Source: Schistosoma mansoni
Lineage: Eukaryota; Platyhelminthes; Trematoda; Strigeidida; Schistosomatidae
Direction: 5' to 3'
Length of the DNA: 64,000 bases
Assembly: GCF_000237925.1 (NCBI RefSeq)
Contig: NC_031501.1
Span: forward strand, 4,158,801-4,222,800
Shown here: piece by piece, positions 11,081 to 22,579 of the stretch
Layout of the letters: every line of letters begins with the position of its first letter
Position numbering within the stretch: position 1 is the first letter of the stretch
Notes under the pieces: model-generated
What the model was told of the DNA's origin: nothing
The model's database searches: none
Seen by the model: only the letters and a program-made list of their open reading frames with translations
Program-made: the position numbers and the translations under genes

Positions 11081-12753
11081 TATCTTTGTGATGTGTGGGC
11101 GAGAATGACAATGATTGGTTGTCTTGATGAGTCAGACATTAGATAGGATGACAGATGTTATATGTGTTATATATATTCTTCTATTCTTATTATGTATGAA
11201 CTGTTCCTTGTTGTTGGACACTTATTGATTGACTGTTCTTTGTGTCGGATTTTGGTGTGGAAATATATTGATGTTATAGTCAGACTAATCTCGTGTTCTT
11301 GATCTGACTTCTGTTGAAGTCCTGTAGAATAGACACTGGGTGGGAATCTAGTGTAGATATTCGTCTAAGGCAAATTAACATCCCACATACGTGTAAAAAG
11401 TGAAAGGGCTGTTATAACCAGAAACCCCCAAGCGTTATAACAAGCATCCTCTCTCTCTGTTTATAACACTTTGCTTAAAAAAGAATTTGTGTCATAACAT
11501 ATAAAATAATAAGATACAACAAAAACGTCCTGTTCAGTGTTTTATTTTTAATCCAAATTCACCGGACTGAATTTTAATAAAATCAATTTTTAACTAAAAG
11601 GTAACATTCTCTTTAATTATTACATAATTTCACTTCATTTTTCGTTGAACACAATCGAGTTTTAAACCAAGGAGATTATGACAATTATTATGTTGTACGA
11701 AACGGACTCAGTTTTATCAAAATAAGGGAGAGTAAAAATGATAATAAATAGATACGATATGTGATCACCAATATATCAGTAAGCGCCAGTAACAATGGAC
11801 GTGAATTCTATTGAAAAAATGTTACAACCATGATGTTTCAGTGGATCTGCAGTCAATAGACATAACAATATAGATCATATTTATCAACAGATATGGAAAA
11901 GATCAACCAAACCTGTAATCAGAAGTCAACAAGAATCCAAAGACAGTTAAGGCTGATAAAACCACTAAAAACAGTCATTCACAAATAAGGCCACCAGAAC
12001 TATTTGATTTAACCCTCATGAATTAATAAAACAGCTCATCTCCAAGAGAAGCAAGGGATGGCTGTATTGTATAAAAGTACCATGAAAGATCTCCAGTTGT
12101 ACAACCTTACCTACAGAACACAATGAATTTAAAATATTAAGTTGGGCTACAAATCTTATCCACCATTTCTACTTCGTATATTTCCTAGACTGGTCACTCT
12201 GTGTAATAAATTCCGATTACTAAACGATTTTAAAGTCGGATATAAAGTGTACTGAGAAAGATTAATTTCAGATGGATCGCGAATATAAAGTACAGGGTTT
12301 AGATTGATCCAGCTGTCAATAATTGTGATGAGTGAATTAGATGTGGATTGACGTAATCATCAACTGTAAGGTGAATTATTAGGCCGACCATAAAAATTAA
12401 ATAAAATGTTCTGTCAGCCACACAGACAGTCACATAAATACGGATAATGGCTAATTATAAGAGTTTATCATGTAAATCAATACAAAATAATTAATAGATG
12501 TACACTATAAGTGAACAATATAAAACTGCTACAGGTGCCCGGGACGAGTCAATCAAAACTGAGAACGAGACTCTTAAGCTCTTGTGCGAAATTCAAATTA
12601 GAATATATATATTAAGCTGTAAAAATATTTTTTGTATAGTGTTCAAAATGTTTGAAATGATAAATAAAAATTATTTTTTGCCATTATGATGTGAGAATTG
12701 ATAGTGTTAAGGGTATTAAATGTTCAATTCTGTAGATATAGATATCATATAAT
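11081..12753. other. No gene or known repeat seen
   Basis: Only short frames without splice-site support. The right end 12741-12753 (GATATCATATAAT) is the target-site duplication of the next element. Confidence 0.4.
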
Positions 12754-13536
12754 TACTTACTTACTTACGTTTGTTACCCCTCGTCGAGGAACATAGGTCG
12801 CCCCTCAGCGTTCTCCATCCAACCCTGGGCAATCTTTTCCAGTTCTTTCCAGTTAATATTCATCCTTTTCATATCTGCTTCTATTTCCTGACGTAATGTG
12901 TTCTATGACCTTCCGCTTTTTCGCTTCATTTCAGGATTTCAAGTTAGCGATTGCCTCGTGATGCAGTTTGGTGATTTCCTCAATGTATGTCTGACCCACT
13001 TCCAACGTCTTTTCCTAATTTCCTCTTCAGCTGGAAGCTGGTTTGTCCTCTCCCATAAAACGCTGTTGCTGATAGTATCTGGCCAGTGAATGTTGAGTAT
13101 TTCGCTTAAAAAACTGTTTATGAATACTTGTACCATCTTGACGATGGGTGTAGTAGTTCTCCACGTTTCAGCTCCGTACAGTAGAACTGACTGTCTTGAT
13201 ATTCGTATTGAAGATTCTCACTTTGAAGTTAGTTGAGAGTTGTTTTGAGTTCCACATGTTCTCCAATTGTAGAAATGCTGCCTTTGCTTTTTCAATCCTC
13301 CCCCTTACATCTGCATCCGATCCTCCTTGTTTATCAGCGATGCTTCCCAGGTACTTGAATGTTTCCACCTCTTCCAGAGTTTCTCCATCAAGTGTGATTG
13401 GGTTGCTGTTCTCCATGTTGTATTTGAGAATCTTTCATTTTCCTTTGTGTATGTTGAGGCCTATTCATGCAGAGGCTGTTGCTACATTTGCCGTCTTCGT
13501 CTGTATTTGTTCGTGCGTATGAGATAGGAGGGCTAG
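12754..13536 (-). mobile_element. 5'-truncated RTE LINE (SR2-like) with 13-bp TSD
   Basis: On the minus strand this encodes the end of an RTE reverse transcriptase: ITLDGETLEEVETFKYLGS, then after a frame change [19 protein letters not shown] and [17 protein letters not shown]. Its 3' end is the (TAAG)-type tail at 12754-12766. Perfect copies of GATATCATATAAT flank it at 12741-12753 and 13537-13549, so it is a complete, 5'-truncated target-primed insertion. It shares with the element at 32066 a 4-nt duplication (ACTGACTG on plus, 13186-13193) that shifts the frame. Confidence 0.9.
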
Positions 13537-13549
13537 GATATCATATAAT

Positions 13550-14073
13550 AAACACTCTAAATTTTAATAAAACCTTAGTGCTGGAACAAAATTTAAATTT
13601 GTGGGACTATATTTTACGGACAAACTAATCAGATAGTACCTCTTGAATTATTTGCGTGATGCTCACTCACCCATGTAACCACAGGGGGAATTTACGTCAC
13701 GGTTGACATCGATTCTTCATAAAAACCAGAACATTAAAACCCTAATCCCAACACTAAATACCTCACCCTAGCTATGGTGACGCTTAAATAGCTCTAGGGT
13801 ATCTACGACAGTTTGAGAAGACAGATAGTCCATATCCATATTAACGAATTTATGAGTTGTTTACATTTTGATTTGCAGCTGGTGTTGCCTGTAAAAAATT
13901 GTTATTATTCTTTTCTTTTTCTCAGATTATTCATTTACAAAAACTGTTTTCTGATCACCTAAGAACTGGCTAAAAATTGGCTGAAGTTGTCTTACACTCA
14001 ATACTTTACTATGCTTTTACACAAATGCTTTATTTTGGTATTAATTCACAATGCTTTTTTCCATACAATATAT
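13550..14073. other. No gene seen
   Basis: A+T-rich spacer DNA; nothing recognised. Confidence 0.4.
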
Positions 14074-14222
14074 AACTTACTTACTTACTTACGCCTGTTA
14101 CCACGCAATAGGCCAACCATTAGCATTCCCCATACAACTTTTTCTTGAGTAATACTTTTCAATTGCTTCCCGTTGCTAGTGAACCTTTTCATGTCTGCTT
14201 CCAATTCTCGACGCAGTGTGGT
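14074..14222 (-). mobile_element. 3' end of an RTE LINE
   Basis: Tail ACTTACTTACTTACTTACGCC at the left followed by ~130 nt matching the 3' end of 32066-35013 (rc of CTTTTCATGTCTGCTTCCAA and GACGCAGTGTGGTC). Strongly 5'-truncated and diverged. Confidence 0.75.
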
Positions 14223-14421
14223 CAAATGTGTTCGTGTTGCACACATTTATGAAATTGAATATTTGAAGTGTAGTTGTTGGTAAACAGTGGTAATGTAATT
14301 TCCAATATTCTGTCAGAGTAAACAGAATTGTTTTGATCAAAGTGCTCATTGCTCGAGATTTTGAATAGTTTGGTTATGGTTGGTTGGTTGTAGTGAATGA
14401 GAACACAACATTACAGAATCT

Positions 14422-16167
14422 CTAGTTGAATTCTGAGAACCATACAGTAAATGTATAGTTTGCAAAATGTCAATCGATTGTCTCAAACTCGACTGTTCCT
14501 TTACAAATATCAGTCAATCGTCGCCCACTTCATTGTTCTTTCGTTTCTACATCAATCATTCCTTGTTCTCGTTCTCTTTCTTCGATCTTCTTAACCTTCT
14601 GCCTCCAGGCATTTCACCTTCAATTAACCACATATACCAATTATATCCGTCAACATCAGTAGCACACATCATGTGAGATGAAGTTGAGAGTAGACATTTA
14701 GTTGTATTGGGCACATACCAGTCTGTAGCTCGTGTTTATAATCAGAATGCAAAACCATCAAATGAGACTGAATAAATAACAGTTCGTAATGTGCCCAAAG
14801 TGTTAATATAAAACTCTGTCAAACAATATTTACAATAGATTTGAACATCATTGATCAATTGACTGATTTGAAGGGTCTTGATATTTCAATAAAACTCCTA
14901 TGATTATGGTGAAGAGAATATTCATTTTGACGAGTTCATTCATTCAACTTGAGTGCTGTTGTACAATCGTGTTCACATTTGATGGTGAGATTGATGAATA
15001 GATGTTGTGTGTTTGCATATTTGCGTGTATTGAAATATTTATTTTAGTGGTTATTGGAGATGATGGATTTATCGCCGATATTATTTTGTTGTTAACATTA
15101 CCGAGGTTTCACTTGACGCGTTCAAACAGATTGACCGTTGAGGGGAAAAATCGAATGTAATGTAATGTGATTATTTCTGTTCATTGAAATATTACAAATA
15201 TACCATTTTCATTCATTTCAATGCTGTTTGTTTAATTATCCATATTATGCAAAGGTGTTTGACAATATACAAACATACACTGAAGAACTCAGTTGGGATA
15301 ATCTCATCGGTTCTCTCCTATTGGAATTATTTTCTTTTGAATGATCAATTCAGAATGTGATTGCATCCATTCATTGTGGTTGATTAGATCATTCGATCTT
15401 TTGTTTTTCTCAACTGTCTTATCGAGTTCGATGTTGTTGAGGAGAGTATTGTCGACTGAACACTTCTGAAACAAGAGTGGATCTCACGTGAACCGATCCG
15501 GAGAACGAATGATATTTATTCAGAATACAATGATGATAACCTCATTCTACAGGGAGGAGAGTGTACTGGAATTTGTAAATGATTTATCAGTGGAACGTTT
15601 TTGTTAAATCAATTTCTCATCTTCATACAAGCTTTCTGATAAGAAATCTATTCATTTCACACATGTGAACAATTTTTGAACTACTACTCTCAATTTCATT
15701 CTATCTCAGTTAGTTAAATTTCAACATAGATTCAATTCACTTTGTCTAAACAAATATAAATCCTCATTCAATGTTCGAATTGAATCCTATTGAATAACAC
15801 ATTGAAATATATAAACTGTTTGTTTGCCATTCAACTTTCCATTCATTTTTTACATAATGTTCACAAAGAACAGATGTGTTAGTGATTGCGTGATTCAAAT
15901 ATTGAACAGTTTCAGCATAAATACCATAATGGTTAATGAGTATACACGATATGATGAGAATATGTATTAGAATTTTCCACTTTCTAATTGTGTAAACAAA
16001 GAAATATATTTTTCCGGGAGTCATTTTGAATATGATAGATCTCTTTTATTTTGTTTTTCTTCTTCTGATTGAATATTGTGAGTAAATAGAAGTTGGGAAT
16101 GGATCAAATTTCGACTCCAAGAGGAGATGAATTATTGATTTGTTTCTGAAAAATGATAAACAAATTC
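14422..16167 (-). repeat. Right arm of the 1.75-kb inverted repeat
   Basis: Reverse complement of 7376-9127, with short differences such as a four-base change near 15132. The two arms are separated by 5.3 kb. Confidence 0.85.
15764..16024 (-). CDS. 86-aa ORF with hydrophobic leader, second copy
   Basis: Same protein as 7519-7779 except Pro for Leu at residue 3 and Glu for Gly in the KNGWKVEW segment. It uses the same start and stop. Unrecognised; see the other copy for features and doubts. Confidence 0.3.
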   Translation of the reverse strand: MTPGKIYFFVYTIRKWKILIHILIISCILINHYGIYAETVQYLNHAITNTSVLCEHYVKNEWKVEWQTNSLYISMCYSIGFNSNIE

Positions 16168-16839
16168 AAATATTGTACGATTGAAATGAATAGGAGAAAT
16201 TTCAACGGTAATCTCTGAATGTCATTGACCTATTGAAGTCACCGATTCTCAAGGTTAATTACAAACAACGCGCATCAGTTAATTGCACTCTATTGGCTGG
16301 TTTATGTTATGGTGGTTTTACTCTGTTCTTTGTACCTTCTGTTATTAATATATTTCTGTATTCACGTCGTTTGTGTTGTATAGTCATCAAAGTAGTCATA
16401 ATACATGAATACGACGATTGGATAATCAACGGTACGTACTTACCATAAGGTGTGACTACAACTTTAGCTGGTTGATCATACTATTCCCGTCTAGTAGGTC
16501 CCCAGTCATTCGCTACTGATCATCTACGTTGGTGATCAACACCAATATTGCTTGAGAAGTTTCTTGCCCTGTTTCCAAATGTAATTCAACAACGAATGCA
16601 AGAGTATACTTTGCAAAGAATCTAGAATCAATTTATTGGGGTTAGATCTGGTAGATGCACTACAATTAACAGACCATTTGATTAGCATCATTTGGAGACG
16701 ACTGAGAACCCCTAACCCATCAGAGGGGAACCAGAAGGACGCCGTGTTACAAATGCACCATCATATGTATACAGAAGGATTAGGAGAATGCCGGAAGACT
16801 GAAGTATTACTAACCCTCAGATCCTGTGTTATTACAGTT
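16168..16839. other. No gene seen
   Basis: Short frames only, without recognisable products; the right part may already belong to the adjacent gypsy-like fossil. Confidence 0.35.
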
Positions 16840-17350
16840 TATTGACCTAAAAGACCTGTGCTGCTCTCTCAGTGGTTGAACAGGAACTCAAACGGCTTCA
16901 GAATTTCTCAGATTTATCTATGCCGATAGTACTAGTCAAGAAACTAAACGGTAGTAGATTACTACATCGAGCCAAACGAAGTTCTAGAACCTCAACAGTA
17001 TTCTTTAGCTTTATCTGAAGATCTTTTCACCAAGCTGAACGGTGGAGCATTTTCTGGAAAATCAGACTTTTCAGACTGGCATTTACAAATTTCGAAATGT
17101 AACGAGTGTACAGATCCCCTCACGATCAATACACACAACATAATCGACTGTTCCTTAGAGTCAAGACGGCACCCTGTGTATTCCAGCAAATTATAGATAC
17201 CATGTTACAAGGCATTCCAGGAGCGGCGGCATATTTGAATTAAATCATAATCATGGGAGCAGACAAAATAGACTTACAAAAGAAACTCGACTAGGTGCTA
17301 TCACGTATAGCTGAATACGACTTTTACCTTCGCACATAAAAGTGCGACTT
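16840..17350 (+). mobile_element. Ty3/gypsy-like pol fossil
   Basis: Translated pieces resemble a gypsy reverse transcriptase, for example the VKTAPCVFQQIIDTMLQG stretch followed by an AAAYLN-like segment at the catalytic box, and an upstream SDWHLQI-like step. No LTRs were recognised at its edges. Broken and old; boundaries approximate. Confidence 0.55.
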
Positions 17351-17647
17351 TTATATACAGCTATAGAAGCTATAGAAGAAACCACCGAAAATGATAACAC
17401 ACAACAAGAAAAGTTAGGAGTTATCTTCTTACAAGGTGGCCAAATCATCGCTTCGAATGAGAGCTTTTCAAATATTACACTGATGGTTGTTCTCTGTTTT
17501 TCTGTACATTTTCGACTTATCCAATAATCGCTTCCCATGCTTCTTTTGCTTTGCTACTATGTGGTTTCTACGCGTTCAAGTGCCGATAGTTGCTGTAATC
17601 AAATAAAGGACATAGCATTCACTAACTGTTAAATAAACGAAATCCGG

Positions 17648-17674
17648 AATAATAATAATAATAATAATAATAAT
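17648..17674. repeat. (AAT)n microsatellite
   Basis: Nine AAT units. Confidence 0.9.
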
Positions 17675-17883
17675 TTACATATCGCCTTAAATGTTTGGGT
17701 CAATCAATAAATTTGAATGAATTGAACTGGTAATAAATCAATAATCTAATGTGTGCATAGAATTTTCAAAATCAATAATTTGATTAAATTAACTGAGAAA
17801 TGCAATTCACTGAAGTATTATATATATTTACTTTCTTCTTAACCCTCACTCAATAAAACATTATTCATTTCAAACAATGCAAT

Positions 17884-18350
17884 GATTTGTAAGCAAAGAT
17901 GGATAGTGGCTAGCAGTGGAATCCAGTTTGACGCGCATTTCGTCCTATTTGTGACTCGTCAGATGGATGTACCTGCATTCAGAGTTGATATGCACTCTGG
18001 GACTCGAACCCAGTACCTTCGCTTCAAACGCCATCCCGTTATCCACTCGGCCACTGAGTCCTGATAGCCACTTGCTTGTGCAATGGGGTGAAGTTTAAAT
18101 TCACTTAGTATTGTTTGTTTGAATCTTCCCATTGATGTTTTTTGGACTGCAACTGGTCAGTCTCTAATTGGCATATGTGCATACTGTGCGTATTGTCTCG
18201 ATATAGCCTTATTTCACAAGCGTTGTAAGCAAAGATGGATAGTGACTAGCAGTGGAATCCATGACGCGCGTTTTGTCCTATTTGGGACACGTCAGCTGGA
18301 TGTACCTGCATCTCAGAGTTGATGTTCACTCTAGGACTCAAACCCTCAGT
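17884..18350 (-). repeat. Sm-alpha tandem, about 1.4 units
   Basis: Minus-oriented: hammerhead, tRNA-like head with the GGGACTCGAACCC box (B box in reverse) and GCCACTGAGTCC, body, then a second hammerhead at 18235-18320. The two hammerheads are about 340 nt apart, matching the known monomer length of Sm-alpha (roughly 335 nt). The first has extra A residues before the cleavage site and the second carries CTGACGT and AAAA in place of core residues, so both look weakened. Confidence 0.8.
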
Positions 18351-18719
18351 AAATGACAAGTGATTGTATTCTCGATGTTTTGATCTGCATATTCACTCGT
18401 CATACAAACCCAGTACCTTTCACTTTAAAAGCCATCGAGTTATCCACTTAGCAATGCAATGATTTTCTAGTTTTATCAGTTGTGAATTTATATAATCGTA
18501 ACCTTAACGTATTCTTCTTATTATCAATATTAGTTGTGAATGACAAGTGAATAACAAGCAATGTGCGGTTTATTACATTCTATCTAGAACTGACCAGTTA
18601 TTAAGTGGATTAAAAAATCCTTGGTATAGGGTTGTGCAGATTGTTGAATTATATTAAAATCCTGATTTCATTTTAACAACATTTACAATCTCCACAATCT
18701 TATGCCTATAGTTATCATG

Positions 18720-19000
18720 TCCTTACTAGTGAGTAACTTTGAGAGGAAATGAGAAGTCATGACCAATGGAACTATTTCGTATCGGGCAGTTACTCACCGA
18801 ACACAGTAGGAGATGACTGCTCAATGTCATGGATTGCTTGAAGTTAGATGCTGACACTGTTGGATACTAGCTCAGTCGTCTAGAGTTTAGGCGTCCACGA
18901 GCGAGATCGAAAGTTCTATGTTTCCGGTTTCCACATGTGGGAACGTTGACGTGCGCTGCTAAGAAGTGTCGTATTAGGACGAAGATATAAAGGTTCACTA
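18720..19000 (+). repeat. Degenerate family-2 repeat
   Basis: Body-like part 18720-18850, tRNA-like segment GGATACTAGCTCAGTCGTC at about 18863, and a decayed hammerhead (CTGCTAAGAAGTGTC, then GGACGAAG) near 18950-18985. Confidence 0.55.
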
Positions 19001-19664
19001 CTTTATAGACAAAAGAAACCTTCAACATGAGCGGTATCGAAATAACTTTCGTCATTCAAGACCATGATCATATGTAATTCAAAATCGGAGCTGTGTAAAT
19101 GTCCACCGACCACTTTATTGAAAGTATTTTGAAGTCCAATTGAGTCTATAATGATAGAAGACCTGTTTAAAAGTTTAGGTGTTACACCTTCGAATAAATG
19201 TATGGTTATTCACAAACAAATCAGAGATCAAACTGAATATGATATCATTGACACTTAGCTGAAACTCATCATATAAAAGATTATATCTCGATGATGACAA
19301 CTAATTGCTCTGGTTAGTCACATTGTTACTTTTCTATGCTGTCCATGATACTTCCGTTAGCATTCAAAGGCTAGCTTAACTAAAATCGATGCTGTAATTT
19401 CTAACTGATACTTTTTTTCATAAGTGCTAATTATAGCACTTAATAAGTTTATCTAACGTTAATGACTGTATTCTGTTCTTCATATCAAGCCTCATTAAGC
19501 ATTATTAAATAATTCAGAGTACATTTTGCATGACTGAAGAAAAAATATGATGAAAAATATATTCTGTTAATTAACGGGTCAGAAATAATTCATCGATTGC
19601 ATAGTTCTAGAATTGAAACAGCTTTTTAGTGCCTTATGAATAAAAACAATCAATATTGGTTGAA

Positions 19665-19900
19665 GTTAGACATTAACACCGTTGGATGCCGGCTTAGTGG
19701 TCTAGAGGTTAAGAGCTCGAGTGCGAGACTGATAGGTCCTGGGTTCGAATCTCGCGAGGCGGGATCGTGGATGCGCACTGCCACTGAGGAGTCCCACAAT
19801 AGGACGAAACGGCCGTCCAGTGCTTCCAGGATTTCCACGGTGGTGTAGTTTCAATTGACTCATGATCTCAGTTGTTAAAATTGTTATAATATCCAAAAAA
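19665..19900 (+). repeat. tRNA-headed hammerhead repeat (family 2)
   Basis: Best-preserved plus copy: box-A-like TAGTGGTCTAGAGGTTAAG (19695-19713), box-B-like GGGTTCGAATCTC (19741-19753), hammerhead, then the conserved tail with TCAATTGACTCATGATCTC and a stretch ending CAAAAAACCCCTGATATC. The layout suggests a Pol III transcript ending in a ribozyme. Confidence 0.75.
19768..19830 (+). ncRNA. Hammerhead ribozyme motif, family 2
   Basis: Core CTGAGGA 19784-19790, stem II GTCCCACAATAGGAC 19791-19805, GAAA 19806-19809, ACGGCCGT 19809-19816, cleavage after GTC at 19817, CAGTGC next. Stem I strand GCACTG is present but separated from the core by three extra nucleotides. Confidence 0.65.
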
Positions 19901-19959
19901 CCCCTGATATCAATCAATATTTGTTTGGAATAAATAGTTCGATTTCACAACAATATTAC

Positions 19960-20100
19960 GTTTGCTGATAATGCATGTGACTTGAGGCAATATCCAGGTA
20001 AACCGTACAGGATGCACACATGACAATATGAGACTTGACAATTAGTGATGTTGTTTTGAGTCAAGCAAAGTGATATTAACCAGGCTGCCAGAACTTATAT
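19960..20100 (+). repeat. Sm-alpha body remnant
   Basis: Order of ATAATGCATGTGA, AGGATGCACACATG and ATATGAGACTTGACAATT matches the Sm-alpha body. No hammerhead kept. Confidence 0.4.
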
Positions 20101-20479
20101 ATTGAAATGGTATACAAACATGCACTACAATGATTAGAAATTGAGTGTTTTAACCATCAATTAGACAACAATGTCAACCAGGAAGTTGTGAAGAACTGAC
20201 AAGTATCAGTCCTATAGAACTCTCTTTTGTACCGTGGATCAGATGTAGACTACTTAGTGTCCACATGGTAATCGAAAAAAATAGCTGTAGACTTTGGATG
20301 ACTTCGAACTAGTCTCAGTGATTCGAATAAATTCACGTTGTCGTTCCCAGAGTGAGAAAATGATGGGCAGTATGGAAGTTACTGGGATGATACAAGTAAA
20401 ACACGACCAATCCAACGAGCTAGATGTTTCAAGCTAGTGACATCAGTTGAATTTCAGCACTGACGAACGTTTGGATTAT

Positions 20480-21351
20480 CGACATTGTGTTGCCATCCTT
20501 CAAATACAACGATGGTCAAGATACCAAGAAAGAAGATGTGAGTAAATGTGATAACTACAGAGGCATCACACTTCTATCGATACCAGGAAAGGTTTTCAAC
20601 GGAGTGTTGCTGAAGCAGATGAGAGATCCAGTGAACATGCAGCTTCAAAATCAGCAGGCTGGATTCCGTAAGGATCTGTTGTGCACACGCCAAATCATGA
20701 CTCCACGGGTCATCGTTGAATAATCAGTTAAATGGAACAGGTCACTATACATCAACTTCATTTAGTATGAGGCGTTTTACAGTGTGGATTGGAGAACATT
20801 ATGGAAACTTCTCCAACACTAGGGAGTTTCTGAGAAGATTATCAACATCATCCAGAACTCATACGACGGACTACAGTGCAAAGTCGTGCATGGAGGACAA
20901 CTGACAGATGCATTCCAAGTAAGGACTGGTGTCAGACAAGGCTGTCTGCTCTCCCCCCTTCTCTTTCCTCCGATGGTCGACTGGATTATGAAAACCACCA
21001 CATCTGAGGAGAGCAAGGGATACCAAGGACCGGTTGCAATCAATTGGAAGATTCGGACTCCACAGATTACCTAGCTCTTCTATCCCATACACACGAACAA
21101 TTGCAGGTCAACACAGCTAGTGTAGAAGCAGCATCTGCATCAGAAGGAATCGTAATACATGAGGGAAAAAGCAAAATCCTCAAATACAATACAGAGAACA
21201 CCAAACAAATCACACTTGATGGGGAAACTCTGAAAGATGTGGGAACGTTCAGGTATCTGAGCAGCATCACCGATGAACGAGAAGGATCCGGTGCAGACGA
21301 AAATGCGAGGATTGGTAAAGTAAGGACATTTCTACAGTTAAAGAACACGTC
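20480..21351 (+). mobile_element. RTE LINE (SR2-like), first part
   Basis: Encodes RT pieces in several frames: CDNYRGITLLSIPGKVFN, NQQAGFRKDLLCTRQIM, HGGQLTDAFQVRTGVRQGCL, and ITLDGETLKDVGTFRYL. The 5' endonuclease is absent. Several frame changes and stops; no active-site box survives in a continuous frame. The copy is cut by the solo LTR at 21352-21838 and resumes after it. Confidence 0.85.
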
Positions 21352-21838
21352 TGATATAACCTTACGAGAATCATGAATGGTAACTGTTGAGATCTGTTTA
21401 TGGACTGATACTAAACATATATATTTTTATTGTGTAATTGGTAAGTAACTAAACTATGTATATTCATATTCCCCTTATTATAACCATTATTTTGACTTAT
21501 GGATTATTATTATACGATGTACTGTTATGCCCAGTCCATTAATTACAGTCTCCCACATTCACAGCCACATTTGACCAAATCTTGTACAAATATTATTTTC
21601 TATTTTATGGTACGATGTGGTCTGTTTGGTTTGTATAGAAACCCAGTATGTTTGAAATATATGATTCATATCGCGGAGGCTGATGTTGGGGTTCTGGATT
21701 CAACAGGCAGGGCTAGACAGGAAAAAGGACCGATAAGGACTATAGACTACTCGTACGGATTTACCTGTCATTGGTCAGATCGATAAGTTATCATCCTCTA
21801 ATTGGCGATATCATTACGTTGTATATTGATAGGACACA
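21352..21838 (+). repeat. Solo-LTR-like fossil inserted in an RTE LINE (copy 3 of 4)
   Basis: The ends are fixed by the interrupted LINE: TGATATAACC at the left and GGACACA at the right, 487 bp, TG...CA. Related to 1-417, 1484-1910 and 47011-47487. No internal element. It is younger than the RTE copy that it splits. Confidence 0.6.
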
Positions 21839-22150
21839 AGTTGAAACAATATAGAACTCAAAACAACTGTCAACCAATATCAAAGTCACAATTTGAGGAG
21901 GAAATTAGAAGCAGACGTTGGAAGTGGATAGGGCACATATTTCGGAAATCATCAAACTGCATCACAATGCAGGCGCAAACTCGGAATCCTGAAGGGAAAC
22001 GGAAAAATGGAAGGCCGAAGACCACACTACGTCGAGAATCGGAAGCAGATATGAGGATGAATAGCCACTGGAGAGGATTGCCCAGGACAGGGCTGGATGG
22101 AATGCTGGTGGTTGGCCTATGCTCCCCAACGAGGGATAACAGTAGTAAGC
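21839..22150 (+). mobile_element. RTE LINE, second part (3' end)
   Basis: Resumes at AGAACTCAAAACAACTGTC and then jumps to the [17 protein letters not shown] region, so about 200 nt of the RT C-terminal part is deleted compared with 32066-35013. It ends with the family 3' end (CCAACGAGGGATAACAG) but with only a weak tail. Confidence 0.8.
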
Positions 22151-22579
22151 ATTTGGTCGTTTGGACCTTTCCACTGATGTTTAGGACTGCAATTGATTAT
22201 TTTCGATATCCTTTGTTTACTTGTTTTTATTCACACTTTAGTATGTATTCTTCTTCGCATAACATTATTCTAAAAACTATAAATCATTGTCCCTTCAGTG
22301 TCTTATTCCCCATGTTTTGACCTTCTTTTCATGTTTAAACAACATTGATTCGAACCGTTATTATTCTACTCACTACTAGTACATCGGTCATCTTACTGTC
22401 AATTTGTGTTTCTTACTTACTATGTTCAGTTTCGTAATCGTCCTCCATTATTACCATTCATTCACCAACTATTCCTTCAAATTAAAACAAAGGTTCTTAT
22501 AAATCTATTAGTTTAATATTTTCCTTACATTTATACACACACATTATTGTATATTGAAGTAAAGCCTCAAGACAATATT
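22151..22579. other. Mostly unrecognised; short Sm-alpha trace
   Basis: 22160-22195 resembles the Sm-alpha body in reverse (TTTCCACTGATGTTTAGGAC). Nothing else recognised. Confidence 0.35.
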
